This document shows positions 16,740 to 24,630 of a stretch of 64,000 bases of DNA, in pieces (the stretch's first letter is position 1; each line of letters opens with the position of its first letter). The notes under the pieces were generated by a model. It was given only the letters and a program-made list of their open reading frames with translations, did not search any database and had not been told where the DNA came from. The position numbers were made by a program, and so were the translations under genes. Source of the DNA: Falsigemmobacter faecalis (GTDB lineage: Bacteria; Pseudomonadota; Alphaproteobacteria; Rhodobacterales; Rhodobacteraceae). The stretch lies in NCBI RefSeq assembly GCF_003863335.1, contig NZ_RRAZ01000020.1, positions 1-64,000 on the forward strand, given 5' to 3'.

Positions 16740-18113
16740 ATGGCCCTCACCGCTTCGGTTATTGCCCGTCTCAACACCCTGGGTGATCTGCCCGGGGCGG
16801 TGAGCGCAACGGCCCTTCGCCATTTCACCGATGCGGTGGGCGTGGGCCATGGTGCCGCCGGCTCAGAGGCCGGCGCCCATTGGCGGCGCTATGCGGCCGC
16901 ACAGACCGGACAGGGGCCTGCTTCGGTTTACGGCCTGCCCCATGGTCTGCCACCCGAGACCGCCGCGCTGATCAATGGCGGGCTGATCCACAGCCTCGAA
17001 TATGACGACACCCATACCGGCTCAATCGTGCATGGCTCCTGCGTGCTGGCGGCGGCGGCTTTGGCTGCCGGAGAGGCCCATGGCCGCTCGGGCGCGGAAG
17101 TGCTGCGTGCCTATACCCTTTGGTATGAGGTCTTTATCCGCATGGGTCTGGCGGCGGCGGGTGGTTTTCAGAACCGCGGCTTTCAGCTGACCTCGATCGG
17201 CGGGGCGCTTTGCGCGGCCGGGATCGCGGCGGATCTGAAGGGCCTTGACCCGCAGCAGACCGAGGCCGCCCTTGGCATCGCATTGAGCCAGGCCTCGGGC
17301 GTCTTTGAGTTTTTGACCAATGGCTCCACCGTTAAATCCATGCATCCCGGCTGGGCGGCCCATGCAGGGCTTGTTGCCGCCGATCTGGCACAGGCCGGGA
17401 TGACCGGGCCTGCGACCGCGCTTGAGGGTCGCTTTGGTCTTTTCCGCCAGTTCGCTGGAGACGCCGAGGCCCCCGCCCGCTTTGCGGCGATGATCGAGGA
17501 GCTGGGCGCGGTCTGGCATCTGCAGGATGCGGCTTATAAGTTCTACCCCTGCTGCCATTATCTGCATCCCTTCGTCGAAGCGGCCTCGCTGATGATGCGC
17601 GACGGCATCCGCGCCGAAGATGTCGCGCGCTTCCATTGCTACGCGCCCCAGGGCACCGCCGGGATCGTGGCCGAGCCCTGGGCTGAGAAAGTGGCAGCCT
17701 CGGGCCATAAAGCCCGCTGGTCGCTGCCCGTCACTGTGGCCATGCAACTGGTTGACGGGAAAGTGGATCTTGCCAGCTTTGAGGGGCCGCTCTCCGAAGG
17801 GGTGGCCGATCTTGCCGCCCGTTCGACCTGGTCGGTGCTGGAGGGCAGCGCCTTCCCGCAGCGCTTTGACGCGAAACTCCAGCTCACCCTGAAAGATGGC
17901 CGCCTGGTTGAGCGCCATATCGCGGATGTCTACGGCAATGGCTCGCGCCCGCCCGCGCAAAGCGATCTGGACGCGAAATTCACCGCCAACCTCGCACGGC
18001 TTGCCCCCGATGCGGATGCACACCCCCTTCTGAGCGCGCTGGCCGCGCTTGCCCAGGCCCCCGACTGCCGCGCCGTCAGTGCGGCTTTGCGCCAGATTTC
18101 CGCGCAGGAGTAA
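16740..18113 (+). CDS. MmgE/PrpD family protein, copy 1
   Basis: A 457-residue member of the MmgE/PrpD superfamily, which includes 2-methylcitrate dehydratase, cis-aconitate decarboxylase and iminodisuccinate epimerase. Typical family features are an early helical domain with LINGGLIHSLEYDDTH near residue 80, the glycine-rich AHAGLVAADLAQAGMTGP segment, and YKFYPCCHYLHPFVEA around residue 265. Reactions in the family involve deprotonation next to a carboxylate, so hydration, dehydration or epimerisation of a diacid is plausible. It is tightly packed between the flavoprotein and the cyclic amidase. A second homologue stands at 25958-27346, so the locus may use two such steps. Confidence 0.87.
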   Translation: MALTASVIARLNTLGDLPGAVSATALRHFTDAVGVGHGAAGSEAGAHWRRYAAAQTGQGPASVYGLPHGLPPETAALINGGLIHSLEYDDTHTGSIVHGSCVLAAAALAAGEAHGRSGAEVLRAYTLWYEVFIRMGLAAAGGFQNRGFQLTSIGGALCAAGIAADLKGLDPQQTEAALGIALSQASGVFEFLTNGSTVKSMHPGWAAHAGLVAADLAQAGMTGPATALEGRFGLFRQFAGDAEAPARFAAMIEELGAVWHLQDAAYKFYPCCHYLHPFVEAASLMMRDGIRAEDVARFHCYAPQGTAGIVAEPWAEKVAASGHKARWSLPVTVAMQLVDGKVDLASFEGPLSEGVADLAARSTWSVLEGSAFPQRFDAKLQLTLKDGRLVERHIADVYGNGSRPPAQSDLDAKFTANLARLAPDADAHPLLSALAALAQAPDCRAVSAALRQISAQE

Positions 18114-18117
18114 ACCC

Positions 18118-19515
18118 ATGTCCGCATTTGACCTCATCATCCGCGGCGCCGAGGCCGTGCTTCCCGGCACCGGCCGCACCGCCTGCGATATCGCCATCAA
18201 GGGCGGTAAAATCGCCGCCATCCTGTCGCCGGGTGCTGCGGCTGATGCCGCGCAAACCCTTGATGCGACAGGGCTTGTCGCCCTTCCGGGCGTGATTGAT
18301 GCCCACCTGCACCTGGGTCACGGCAAAGACATCTCCCGCCCGCGCGCGCCGCGTGATGCCGATGTGGAAACCGCTTCCGCCGCCATCGGCGGGGTGACCA
18401 CCATGGTGCCCTATCTGCTCTCTTCGGAGAAACATTCTGAGATCTTCGCGGGCGTGCGCGATGTCACCGAAGCCGGGGCGCGCATCGATTTTGGTTATCA
18501 CTTCATCATTTCGACCGAAGAGCAGCTGGCCGAAGTTCCCGCCTATATCACCGAATATGGTGCGCCGACGCTGAAGATCTTCATGAACAACCGCGGCGGT
18601 GAGGGCAAGCGCCTGGGCCTTCCGGATATTGATGACGGCTTCTTCTTTCGCCTTGCGGAACTGGCCGGACAGCACGGCGGCATGGTTGCGCCGCATCCCG
18701 AAAACATCGAGGTCGCCTGGGTGCTGCGCGACCGCGCCATGAAGGCGGACCCCGAAGGCAAAGGGGGCCTTGCTTCCTGGGATGCCTCGCGCCCGGATTT
18801 CGTGGAAGGCGAGGCGGTGCAGCGCTCGTCCTATCTCGCCAATGTGGCAGGTGCGCCGCTTTATGTGGTGCATACCTCTTCGGCGGCAGCGCTTGAGGCG
18901 GGTCTGGCCCGCCGCAAAGCCGGGGATGAGATCTTCTTTGAAACCTGCCCGCATTATTTGACCCATGACGTGACCGACCCGATCGGCGCTGTGGGCAAGA
19001 TCAACCCGCCACTGCGGTCGCGCAAAGACTGTGACCGCCTGTGGCAGGGGATCGCTGAGGGCGAGATCGACTCCGTTGCGACCGATCACGTCCACCGCGA
19101 TATCTCCAGCAAAGACAATGGCATCTGGGCCGCCTCGCCCGGCTGCCCCGGCATGGAGACCCTGCTTCCGGTCATGCTGACCGAGGGCTATCACGCCCGG
19201 GGTCTGCCGCTGGAGCGTCTGGTCGAGGTGCTCTCGGAAAACCCGGCGCATCTGATGGGGCTGACCTCGAAAGGCGCCCTGGCCCTGGGGCTTGATGCCG
19301 ATATCGTGCTGGTCGATCTGGACCGCGAATGGCAGCTGACCCGCGACAGGGTCGTCTCTTCGGCGGGCTATTCGATCTATGAGGGCAAGACCTTCAAAGG
19401 CGCGATTGAGCATACCTTCGTGCGCGGCCGCGCCGTGGTGACGGGCGGCGCACTGGTCGCGGATGCCGTGGGCCACGGCCGTTATCAGCACCGCAAACTG
19501 AAAGGGCGCGGCTGA
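18118..19515 (+). CDS. D-hydantoinase/dihydropyrimidinase-type cyclic amidohydrolase
   Basis: A 465-residue metal-dependent amidohydrolase. All ligands of the binuclear zinc site are recognisable: His63 and His65 (DAHLHLGH), the carboxylated Lys153 (TLKIFM), His193 (PHPEN), His252 (VHTSS) and Asp323 (ATDHVHR). Enzymes of this group open cyclic amides without ATP: hydantoins, dihydropyrimidines, allantoin or cyclic imides such as succinimide and maleimide. The start is the ATG giving MSAFDLIIRG, 4 nt after the preceding stop; the longer frame overlaps the MmgE/PrpD gene. That the locus also encodes the ATP-dependent HyuAB suggests two ring-opening steps or two ring types. Confidence 0.87.
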   Translation: MSAFDLIIRGAEAVLPGTGRTACDIAIKGGKIAAILSPGAAADAAQTLDATGLVALPGVIDAHLHLGHGKDISRPRAPRDADVETASAAIGGVTTMVPYLLSSEKHSEIFAGVRDVTEAGARIDFGYHFIISTEEQLAEVPAYITEYGAPTLKIFMNNRGGEGKRLGLPDIDDGFFFRLAELAGQHGGMVAPHPENIEVAWVLRDRAMKADPEGKGGLASWDASRPDFVEGEAVQRSSYLANVAGAPLYVVHTSSAAALEAGLARRKAGDEIFFETCPHYLTHDVTDPIGAVGKINPPLRSRKDCDRLWQGIAEGEIDSVATDHVHRDISSKDNGIWAASPGCPGMETLLPVMLTEGYHARGLPLERLVEVLSENPAHLMGLTSKGALALGLDADIVLVDLDREWQLTRDRVVSSAGYSIYEGKTFKGAIEHTFVRGRAVVTGGALVADAVGHGRYQHRKLKGRG

Positions 19516-19516
19516 A

Positions 19517-20515
19517 ATGAGCGACCTGCCCCTGATCGGGCTGATCGGAGCGGGGGGGACGATCTCCTCGCTCGCGACCGATCCCCGCGATTACATGGAG
19601 TATCCGGAGACCGGGCGGAAACTCTCGGTCCATGAGGTGCTTGAGGAACTCCCGCAACTGCAGGAGTTTGCTGCGTTAAAGCCGCTGGCTTTCCGCTCTG
19701 TCGGCTCCAGTGCCATGGGGCCGGAAGACTGGCTGCGGCTTCATGCGACCATCATGGCAGCGGTGGCTGAAAGCCCTGAGATCGCGGGCTTTGTGATCCT
19801 GCATGGCACCGCCACGCTGGAGGAGACGGCTTATTTCCTCTCGCTCACCCTGCCCGGTGATCGCCCGGTGGTTGTCGTCGGCGCACAGCGGCCGCTGAAT
19901 ACGCTGTCTTCTGACGCCACGGCCAATGCGATCAATGCTTTGCGCACCGCTGCTGCGCCAGAGGCGCGGGGGCGCGGCGTCATGGTGGTTCTCAATGATG
20001 AGATCCACAGCGCCCGCGATGTGACCAAAGGCTCGACCTTCCGGCTGGATGCCTTTCATTCGCCCGCACATGGGCCGATCGGTGTCTGTGATCCCGACCG
20101 CGTGGTGTTTTACGCCCCCGCCCTGCCCCGTGACGCAGGTCCCGCCTTTGATCTGACCGGCCTCACCGCCCTGCCCCGCGTCGATATCCTGCATGCCTAT
20201 GCGGGAAATGATGGCGTGATGGTGCGCGCCTGCCTTGCCGCCAGGGCCGAAGGTCTGATCTCCGCGGGCTTTGCCCCCGGCATGGCCCCGACGCTGGAGC
20301 GCGAAGCGCTTGTCGAGGCGGCCCGTGCGGGCACCCCCGTGGTCCAGGCCTGTCGTGCAGGGTCGGGCCGGGTGGCGCGGCGCGGCTGGCTGACGCGGGA
20401 GCGCTGGATCGCCTCGGGCGATCTGAGCCCGCTGAAGGCGCGGATCCTTCTGATGCTCGCGCTGCAGCAAACCCGTGATCCTGACGCGTTACAGCGGATT
20501 TTTGACCGCCATTAA
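19517..20515 (+). CDS. Asparaginase-family amidohydrolase with altered active site
   Basis: A 332-residue protein of the bacterial L-asparaginase/glutaminase family. The nucleophile motif GAGGTIS (Thr15) and the catalytic Lys172 in ARDVTKGST are intact, and GAQRPLNTLSSD is well conserved. The second motif, normally HGTDTLEET, reads HGTATLEET (residues 96-104): the Asp that belongs to the Thr-Asp-Lys triad and contacts the alpha-amino group of asparagine is Ala99. It therefore should not be called a standard asparaginase. A substrate lacking an alpha-amino group, for instance a half-amide of a dicarboxylic acid, would suit both the change and the neighbours (inference). It starts 1 nt after the cyclic amidase stop. 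Confidence 0.82.
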   Translation: MSDLPLIGLIGAGGTISSLATDPRDYMEYPETGRKLSVHEVLEELPQLQEFAALKPLAFRSVGSSAMGPEDWLRLHATIMAAVAESPEIAGFVILHGTATLEETAYFLSLTLPGDRPVVVVGAQRPLNTLSSDATANAINALRTAAAPEARGRGVMVVLNDEIHSARDVTKGSTFRLDAFHSPAHGPIGVCDPDRVVFYAPALPRDAGPAFDLTGLTALPRVDILHAYAGNDGVMVRACLAARAEGLISAGFAPGMAPTLEREALVEAARAGTPVVQACRAGSGRVARRGWLTRERWIASGDLSPLKARILLMLALQQTRDPDALQRIFDRH

Positions 20516-20536
20516 GAAACTTCCGGGAGCCTTAAG

Positions 20537-21442
20537 ATGGAACTGCGCGAACATGGCCGCTATGACTGGTCGCCCCTGCCTGAGCGGGCGCATTATGACT
20601 GGCCCGGCGGCAAAAAGCTGGCCTTTTGCATCGCCAATAACATTGAGATCTTCAGCTACCGCGACGGACTTGGCAGCGACAGCGCCACGCTGACCGCGCC
20701 GCAGACGCATCGCAATTTCGCCTGGCGCGATTACGGCAACCGGGTGGGGCAGTGGTATCTCTTTGATCTGTTGGACGAATATGGCCTGCCCTCCTCGCAT
20801 AACATCAACTCGCGGGTGCTGCGCCAATATCCGCAGATCCGCGAACGGATCCTTTCGCGCGGCGATGAGATCGTGGCGCATGGCCGCTCGAACGGAGAGC
20901 GCCAGGATGTGCTGCCGGAAGAAGAAGAGCGCCGCCTGATCCGAGAGGCCACCGCCGAGATCATTGAGCTGACCGGCAAACAGCCCAAAGGCTGGATGGG
21001 CCCCTATTTTGCGCAAAGCGAGGTCACCCTCGATCTGCTGCAGGAAGAGGGCTATGAGTTCATGCTCGACTGGCCGCTGGACGATCAGCCGGTCTGGATG
21101 CGCACCCGCCAGGGCCATATCCTCTCGGTGCCCTATTCGGTGGAGCTGAACGACAGCCCCGCAATGGTGTTCCGTCAGGAAGCGGCGGCATCGTTTGAGC
21201 GGATGATCATCGATCAGTTTGATGAGCTGCTGTTGCAGTCCCAAAAGCGCCCGCTGGTCTTCTCGCTGGTGACGCATAATTTCATCCTCGGCCAGCCCTA
21301 CCGGCTGCGGGCTTTGCGCCGCGCGCTCGATCACATCCTGAAACACCGCGATGATCTGTGGATCACCACGGTGGGCGGCGTGAATGACTATATCCGCAGC
21401 CTGCCCGCAGAAACCCTGCCCGGTCAGCCCCACCGGGCGTGA
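20537..21442 (+). CDS. Polysaccharide deacetylase/PuuE allantoinase-like protein
   Basis: A 301-residue protein of the carbohydrate esterase 4 (NodB) fold, closest in form to the cytoplasmic PuuE-type allantoinases: no signal peptide, and segments LAFCIANNIEIF, IVAHGRSNGERQDVL and GWMGPYFAQSEVTLDLLQEEGYEFMLDWPLDDQP that mirror PuuE order. PuuE relatives hydrolyse cyclic ureides. As the last gene of the operon, 21 nt after the asparaginase-like gene, it probably acts on another amide or ureide bond in the same pathway rather than on polysaccharide. The gene is convergent with the fusion gene at 21483-22817. Confidence 0.8.
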   Translation: MELREHGRYDWSPLPERAHYDWPGGKKLAFCIANNIEIFSYRDGLGSDSATLTAPQTHRNFAWRDYGNRVGQWYLFDLLDEYGLPSSHNINSRVLRQYPQIRERILSRGDEIVAHGRSNGERQDVLPEEEERRLIREATAEIIELTGKQPKGWMGPYFAQSEVTLDLLQEEGYEFMLDWPLDDQPVWMRTRQGHILSVPYSVELNDSPAMVFRQEAAASFERMIIDQFDELLLQSQKRPLVFSLVTHNFILGQPYRLRALRRALDHILKHRDDLWITTVGGVNDYIRSLPAETLPGQPHRA

Positions 21443-21482
21443 TCTTCGCCTGCCCGGAGCGCTACCCGGGCAGGCGCTGCCG

Positions 21483-22817
21483 TCAACCGCGCAGACGCGC
21501 GCGCAGCGCAATGGCGCGGCGGCGCCAAAGAAGCGGGCTGCCGCGCAGCGCATCGGCACCGCCCTCGCGGGCAAGCCCCAGACCCGCAAGCTCTTCGATG
21601 GTAAAATGCGGCGCAAGAAGCGCCAGCAGCGCGCGCGGGCGCAGCGGCGTCCAGGGCCCCTGCAGCGGGACCTGGCCCTGGCTTTCCCCCCGCGCCCAGT
21701 CAGCCCCTGCCCGCGAAACACGGTTGCGGGCAGAGATCAGAAGCTGCCCCCCGGGCTTCAGAACCCGCGCGATTTCCGCCAGCATCAGGGCGGGATCTGC
21801 CATATGTTCAAGGCTTTGCGGGACCACGATGGCATCAAGGCTGCGGTCCTCGCAGGGCAGGTGACCATCGGGGCAGAGGATCTCTCCCATGGCCCGCGTC
21901 ACGCCCTCTCGTTCCAGCCGGTCGCGGATGAAGGTGAGGTTGTGGGGGTGCAGCTCGGCGACCAGAAGCTGTGCATCCTCCGGCAGACGCCCGGCCAGCA
22001 GGGTCGTGCTGGTGCCGCCCCAGGGCAGAAGTTCTGCCACCTTTGCGCCCTCAGGAAGCGGGGCCAGCATATCGAGCCAGGCCCTGGTCGCAGCCCCTTC
22101 GCGGCGCGAGGTATAGACACCGGCGAGGGGCGATTTTGCCCAGACACTATAGGCGCGGTAATCGGCAAGCTGCGCCCAGGACCAGCTTTGCGGGTTCCAC
22201 TCGGCGAAGGGGTTTGAGACCCGCGAGATCGCATGGAAGGGATAGGCGGGCGCGGGTTTTGCGGGATAAATACTCTCCTCAGGCCGCTCAAACCGCCCGT
22301 AAGAGACCACAGTTTCCAGCGCGCGGCGCGGGGGTTTGCGCGCGGGGCTGTCAGGGGCCGCGCGGCCAAGCGCGATTGCGCCCTGGTTCTCGAAAATCGC
22401 GGGCAGCCCCAGAAGATCACGCACGGCCACCGGATCCCCGGTGCCCGCGTTCCACACCGAGGCCCAGCCGCGCAGATGTGCTGAGAGCATCAGATGATAG
22501 CCCGCTGCCGCAACCCCCTGGACCACCGAGAAATTGTCATGCGTCCAGCCCTTCTGGAAGCACAGATAGACCAGCGCCGCACAATCGCGGAAATGCGGAT
22601 TGCCCCCCGCCAGATCGGCGGCGCGCGCCAGATCTTCGGGTTGATCCAGCACCACAAAATGCCAGGCCTGCTGGTTGCAGGAGGAGGGTGCCTCCAGCGC
22701 ATCACGCAGCATGGCGTTCAGCTCATCGCTCGCAAGGCGCTCCTGCGTAAAGGCGCGACAGGAGAGGCGCGCGGCCAGCAGATCAAGAGCGCCCAGGGGC
22801 GCAGCAGAGGTCGGCAT
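21483..22817 (-). CDS. Nitroreductase-methyltransferase fusion protein
   Basis: A 444-residue protein with two parts. Residues about 10-200 resemble the FMN-dependent nitroreductase fold (SCRAFTQERL, APSSCNQQAWHFVVL, GVAAAGYHLMLSAHLRGWASVW, AIFENQGAIALG). Residues about 250-440 resemble a class I SAM-dependent methyltransferase: VAELLPWGGTSTTLLAGRLP in the motif I position, then SLDAIVVPQSLEHM and EIARVLKPGGQLLIS. The linker is rich in Trp, Pro and Tyr. Motif I lacks the usual acidic-GxGxG form, so SAM binding is less certain than the fold. It is transcribed toward the PuuE-like gene and away from the second TRAP operon, with which it shares the 170-bp upstream region. The product and role are unknown. 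Confidence 0.75.
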   Translation of the reverse strand: MPTSAAPLGALDLLAARLSCRAFTQERLASDELNAMLRDALEAPSSCNQQAWHFVVLDQPEDLARAADLAGGNPHFRDCAALVYLCFQKGWTHDNFSVVQGVAAAGYHLMLSAHLRGWASVWNAGTGDPVAVRDLLGLPAIFENQGAIALGRAAPDSPARKPPRRALETVVSYGRFERPEESIYPAKPAPAYPFHAISRVSNPFAEWNPQSWSWAQLADYRAYSVWAKSPLAGVYTSRREGAATRAWLDMLAPLPEGAKVAELLPWGGTSTTLLAGRLPEDAQLLVAELHPHNLTFIRDRLEREGVTRAMGEILCPDGHLPCEDRSLDAIVVPQSLEHMADPALMLAEIARVLKPGGQLLISARNRVSRAGADWARGESQGQVPLQGPWTPLRPRALLALLAPHFTIEELAGLGLAREGGADALRGSPLLWRRRAIALRARLRG

Positions 22818-22911
22818 CTGGAAGTGACACTTTCTTCAGCAAAGGGTGTTCAGGAGAATTTTTACGGCTTCAGACGTAAGGCGCAGTATTGACAGTTCAC
22901 AACAACAAAGC

Positions 22912-22927
22912 AAACTGTAAACAGTTT
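22912..22927. promoter_or_regulatory. Operator-like palindrome before the second TRAP operon (site 2)
   Basis: AAACTG-TAAA-CAGTTT is a perfect 6-4-6 inverted repeat, matching site 1 (13701-13716) in both arms and spacing. A TTGACA hexamer lies at 22889-22894, so a bound protein would cover the region just downstream of a likely -35 element. The site is 60 bp upstream of the dctP start and also lies in front of the divergent fusion gene. Confidence 0.6.
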
Positions 22928-22987
22928 TCTATGATTGTAACGATTGGCGCGACGTACTCTCCCTGCGCCCCAACAGAGAGTCACACC

Positions 22988-24004
22988 ATGAAAAAAACGA
23001 TCGCCCTGCTGGGCATGACCGCAATGAGCGCAATTTTTGCCGCCTCGGGGGCAACGGCGCAGGAGTTTCGCCTGAACTTCGGGCATTATCTGTCGAACTC
23101 GCCCTTCGTGAAGGTCGAACAGGAGTTCGCGGCCCGCGTGGAAGAGCGCACCAATGGCCGGGTGAAAATCAATATCGTCTATTCGGGCGGTCTGGGCAAA
23201 GACTCGGAACTTCTGGGCCTTGTGGGTCGCGGCGCGATTGACCTCGCGGGCGTGGTGCCGGGCTATTACGGCGATCAGCTGCTCTATTCCAAAGCGCTGC
23301 AGACCCCCTTTGTGTTCAACAGCCCGGCTCAGGCGATTGAGATCGCGGATTACTCCTTCTCAGAGCTGCAGCCCTTCAAAGATGAGATGTCCCGCCTTGG
23401 CATCCACCGTCTCTTCCACCAGCCGGTCGACAGCTATTACATGACCGGCAAATCGGCAGACTGCCAGGATCCGGAAAAGCTGAAAGGCAAAAAGATCCGC
23501 AGCTTCGGCGCGCTGATCCCGCATATGATGACCGCTGTGGGCGCCACCCCGGTCACCGTTCCGCCGGGCGATCTTTATGAAGCCGTCGACCGCGGCACCA
23601 TTGATTACTCTTTCGTGAACATGGGCAATATCGACGCCTACCGCCTTTATGAAGCAGGCAAATTCTCCTGCGGCCCGGCGATGGCGATTGCAGGCCACCT
23701 CGTGGTGATCTCGGACCGCACCTGGAAGCGCCTGCCGGCAGATATCCAGCAGGTCATCACCGAAGAAGCCGCCGCTGCGCAGGTTGCTTATGTCGAGTGG
23801 AGCAACACCCACGTCGAAGGCTCGATTGAGCGCGTGAAGGCCGGTGGCGGCGAAATCCTGGAGCTGAGCCCCGAAGCTCTGGCCGCCTGGAAAGCGAAAA
23901 CCCCCGATCTGCTCGACGTTTGGGTGAACGATCTGAAAGGTCGTGGTCAGGGCGATCAGGCGGCGGAAGTCGCGAAAGTCTGGCGTGAGCGCACCGCGCA
24001 ATAA
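22988..24004 (+). CDS. dctP: TRAP transporter solute-binding protein, second system
   Basis: A 338-residue periplasmic binding protein of the DctP family. The signal peptide MKKTIALLGMTAMSAIFAAS ends near GATAQEF. Mature features include VEERTNGRVKINIVYSGGLGKDSE, GAIDLAGVVPGYY and KLKGKKIRSFGALIPHM, the segment holding the ligand-binding Arg. The start is the ATG at 22988; the open frame upstream runs through the operator and is unlikely to be translated. It opens a P-Q-M-prpD operon. It is not a close copy of the DctP at 7849-8841, so the two systems probably import different compounds. Confidence 0.92.
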   Translation: MKKTIALLGMTAMSAIFAASGATAQEFRLNFGHYLSNSPFVKVEQEFAARVEERTNGRVKINIVYSGGLGKDSELLGLVGRGAIDLAGVVPGYYGDQLLYSKALQTPFVFNSPAQAIEIADYSFSELQPFKDEMSRLGIHRLFHQPVDSYYMTGKSADCQDPEKLKGKKIRSFGALIPHMMTAVGATPVTVPPGDLYEAVDRGTIDYSFVNMGNIDAYRLYEAGKFSCGPAMAIAGHLVVISDRTWKRLPADIQQVITEEAAAAQVAYVEWSNTHVEGSIERVKAGGGEILELSPEALAAWKAKTPDLLDVWVNDLKGRGQGDQAAEVAKVWRERTAQ

Positions 24005-24041
24005 GCGCAGCACAGACAAACCCTGACGAACGGAGACCGGG

Positions 24042-24539
24042 ATGAAAACTCTCATCGAAAAACTGGCGGTATTTTCTGTCGCCCTTGGCAGCATCGGGCT
24101 GTTGCTTGCCATGCTGCTGAGCGTAGCCGATATCGTTGGCACCCACCTTGGAAGTCCGGTCCCCGGCACCCTGGAGTTTACTGAAAGCACCATGGTGCTT
24201 GTCGTCTTCGGCGGCATCACCTGGGCACAGATCCGGCGCAGCCATATCCGCGTTGAGCTGGTCTATATGCAGGTCAGCAAAAAGATGCGCTCGGTGATGG
24301 ATATCATCACCTCGCTGGCGGGCATCGCTTTCTTCTTCCTGCTGACCTGGCAGGGCGGAGTGGAAGCGGTCTATGCCTGGGAAATCGGCGAATCGACCTC
24401 GGGTCTTGTGGCCTTCCCGATCTGGCCCGCGCGCTGGATCCTGGTCTTTGGCTCCAGCCTGATGATCCTGCAGCTGCTGGTGGATCTGTGGTACGACCTG
24501 ACCCACTTCGGCAATCCGCATGAGCTGGAATTCGGCTGA
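24042..24539 (+). CDS. dctQ: TRAP transporter small permease, second system
   Basis: A 165-residue membrane protein with four hydrophobic segments: VALGSIGLLLAMLLSVADI, MVLVVFGGITWAQ, IITSLAGIAFFFLLTW and WILVFGSSLMILQLLVDLW. This is the usual DctQ topology, including the GTLEFTES stretch before helix two. It follows dctP by 37 nt. A perfect 14-bp stem lies between it and dctM, an unusual spacing for a pair that is normally overlapping. Confidence 0.9.
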   Translation: MKTLIEKLAVFSVALGSIGLLLAMLLSVADIVGTHLGSPVPGTLEFTESTMVLVVFGGITWAQIRRSHIRVELVYMQVSKKMRSVMDIITSLAGIAFFFLLTWQGGVEAVYAWEIGESTSGLVAFPIWPARWILVFGSSLMILQLLVDLWYDLTHFGNPHELEFG

Positions 24540-24553
24540 TCCCCTGTAACCTG

Positions 24554-24595
24554 CCGGACCCCGCCGCGCCGCCTGGCGTCTGCGGCGGGGTCCGG
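24554..24595 (+). other. Perfect 14-bp hairpin between dctQ and dctM
   Basis: CCGGACCCCGCCGC and its exact complement enclose a 14-nt loop. No T-run follows, so it is not a standard intrinsic terminator; it may stabilise or cleave the transcript or reduce dctM expression relative to dctP and dctQ. Confidence 0.7.
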
Positions 24596-24630
24596 GACCT
24601 GCCAGAAACTTCCATTGGGGGCCTACCCAG

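Noticed and set aside
15153-16850. 565-codon minus-strand frame opposite the flavoprotein gene
   Set aside because: Antisense shadow with no domain; the plus-strand flavoprotein is complete.
13786-18113. Methylcitrate cycle (prpB-prpD) reading of the lyase and MmgE/PrpD genes
   Set aside because: No methylcitrate synthase or propionyl-CoA ligase is present in the operon, and amidases separate the genes.
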